This document shows, in pieces, positions 38,361 to 38,630 of a DNA stretch of 38,630 bases. The DNA is from Paracoccaceae bacterium (GTDB lineage Bacteria > Pseudomonadota > Alphaproteobacteria > Rhodobacterales > Rhodobacteraceae): contig JABSSD010000090.1 in the NCBI GenBank assembly GCA_013214575.1, positions 1 through 38,630 of the forward strand. The letters run 5' to 3'. Under the pieces are notes generated by a model, which worked only from the letters and a program-made list of their open reading frames with translations, did no database searches and was not told where the DNA came from. Positions within the stretch are counted from its first letter, which is position 1. Each line of letters begins with the position of its first letter. The position numbers and the translations under genes are program-made.

Positions 38361-38630
38361 TCAAGGCGATGTGCAGCACTGGCCATCCCCGGCCGTAATT
38401 CTGTAATCGCCACTGCCCGTTTCGATCTCGTTGTATCCATCGCCCACGGTAATGGAGTTTTTGCCATCCCCAGCATTGATCCGGTTGTCACTTTTGCCTG
38501 CTCGAATGGTGTCGGCACCATCGCCCGTTTCAATGTTGTTGAAACCGTCGCCGACCGTAATGCGATTGGAACCGGCTTCGATCTCGATTGTATTGTTGCC
38601 ATCACCGGCGCGAATGTCGTCTTTACCGTC
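38361..38630 (-). pseudogene. RTX/hemolysin-type calcium-binding repeat protein, 3'-truncated fragment
   Basis: The reverse frame is open from the window edge for 89 codons and reads as repeated GDG-x-N-x-I units: DGKDDIRAGDGNNTI, VGDGFNNIETGDGADTI, AGDGKNSITVGDGYNEIE. This is the Ca2+-binding RTX-like nonapeptide ladder of secreted proteins exported by type I systems. The final GDG is followed by only QCCTSP and a TGA, with no C-terminal secretion region, and the sequence then passes into a dispersed repeat. The 5' part lies outside the window, so the call is truncated at both observed ends and the extent of the gene is unknown. Confidence 0.75.

Overview
The window looks like the chromosome of a marine alphaproteobacterium of the Rhodobacterales (Roseobacter/Rhodobacter-like). 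The evidence is the GC-rich coding style, a GTA-type 3-TM holin next to a Rhodobacteraceae-type N-acetylmuramidase, Rhodobacteraceae-type Mu-like phage regulators, and valine and arginine catabolic genes arranged as in that group. This is inferred from remembered protein families. No database search was possible.

Positions 1 to about 27,230 hold the left two thirds of a Mu-like (transposable) prophage lying in reverse. Read right to left, it has: probable left-end repeats (27117-27222); a divergent CI-like repressor with three operator-like sites; two small early genes; a ParB-like stub running into a truncated MuA transposase; a MuB ATPase; a run of small HTH regulators, DUF3164 and GemA; a frameshifted late activator; the lysis cassette; gp26/gp27/gp28 packaging genes; the gp29 portal; gpF; gpG; gpI; and the first 22 codons of a capsid-cement gene. 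Nearly all neighbouring phage genes overlap by ATGA, TTGA or TGATG. The transposase truncation, the regulator frameshift and the cut cement gene suggest a defective prophage.

The phage gene order is broken by non-phage cargo. Between gpF and gpG (about 1.95-4.58 kb) sit an ACT-domain protein and a quinone-oxidoreductase-like dehydrogenase. Between the lysis genes and the late activator (about 11.6-18.85 kb) sits a membrane/periplasm cluster: a small conserved protein, a secreted GntH-like metallo-beta-lactamase-fold hydrolase, a 610-aa membrane-anchored protein of unknown function and a HupE/UreJ-type permease. A membrane-tethered DNA-binding/TPR protein diverges from this cluster across tandem 10-bp repeats. 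Fragments of a few dispersed repeats and an IS30 remnant mark the edges of these cargo blocks.

Positions 27.35-34.3 kb are ordinary chromosome: a valine-degradation operon (isobutyryl-CoA dehydrogenase, 3-hydroxyisobutyryl-CoA hydrolase, 3-hydroxyisobutyrate dehydrogenase); an arginase/ornithine cyclodeaminase pair with a divergent Lrp-type regulator; a DedA-family protein with DsbB; and a tRNA-Leu(CAA).

From 34.3 kb a second mobile element begins at the 3' end of the tRNA. It has a tyrosine integrase, a small excisionase-like protein, an ASCH-type phage protein and an unusual cytosine-methyltransferase-like protein that keeps the repeated target-recognition region and motifs IX/X but lacks the catalytic half. 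The window ends in an RTX (GDG-repeat) gene whose 3' end is cut off by a dispersed repeat.
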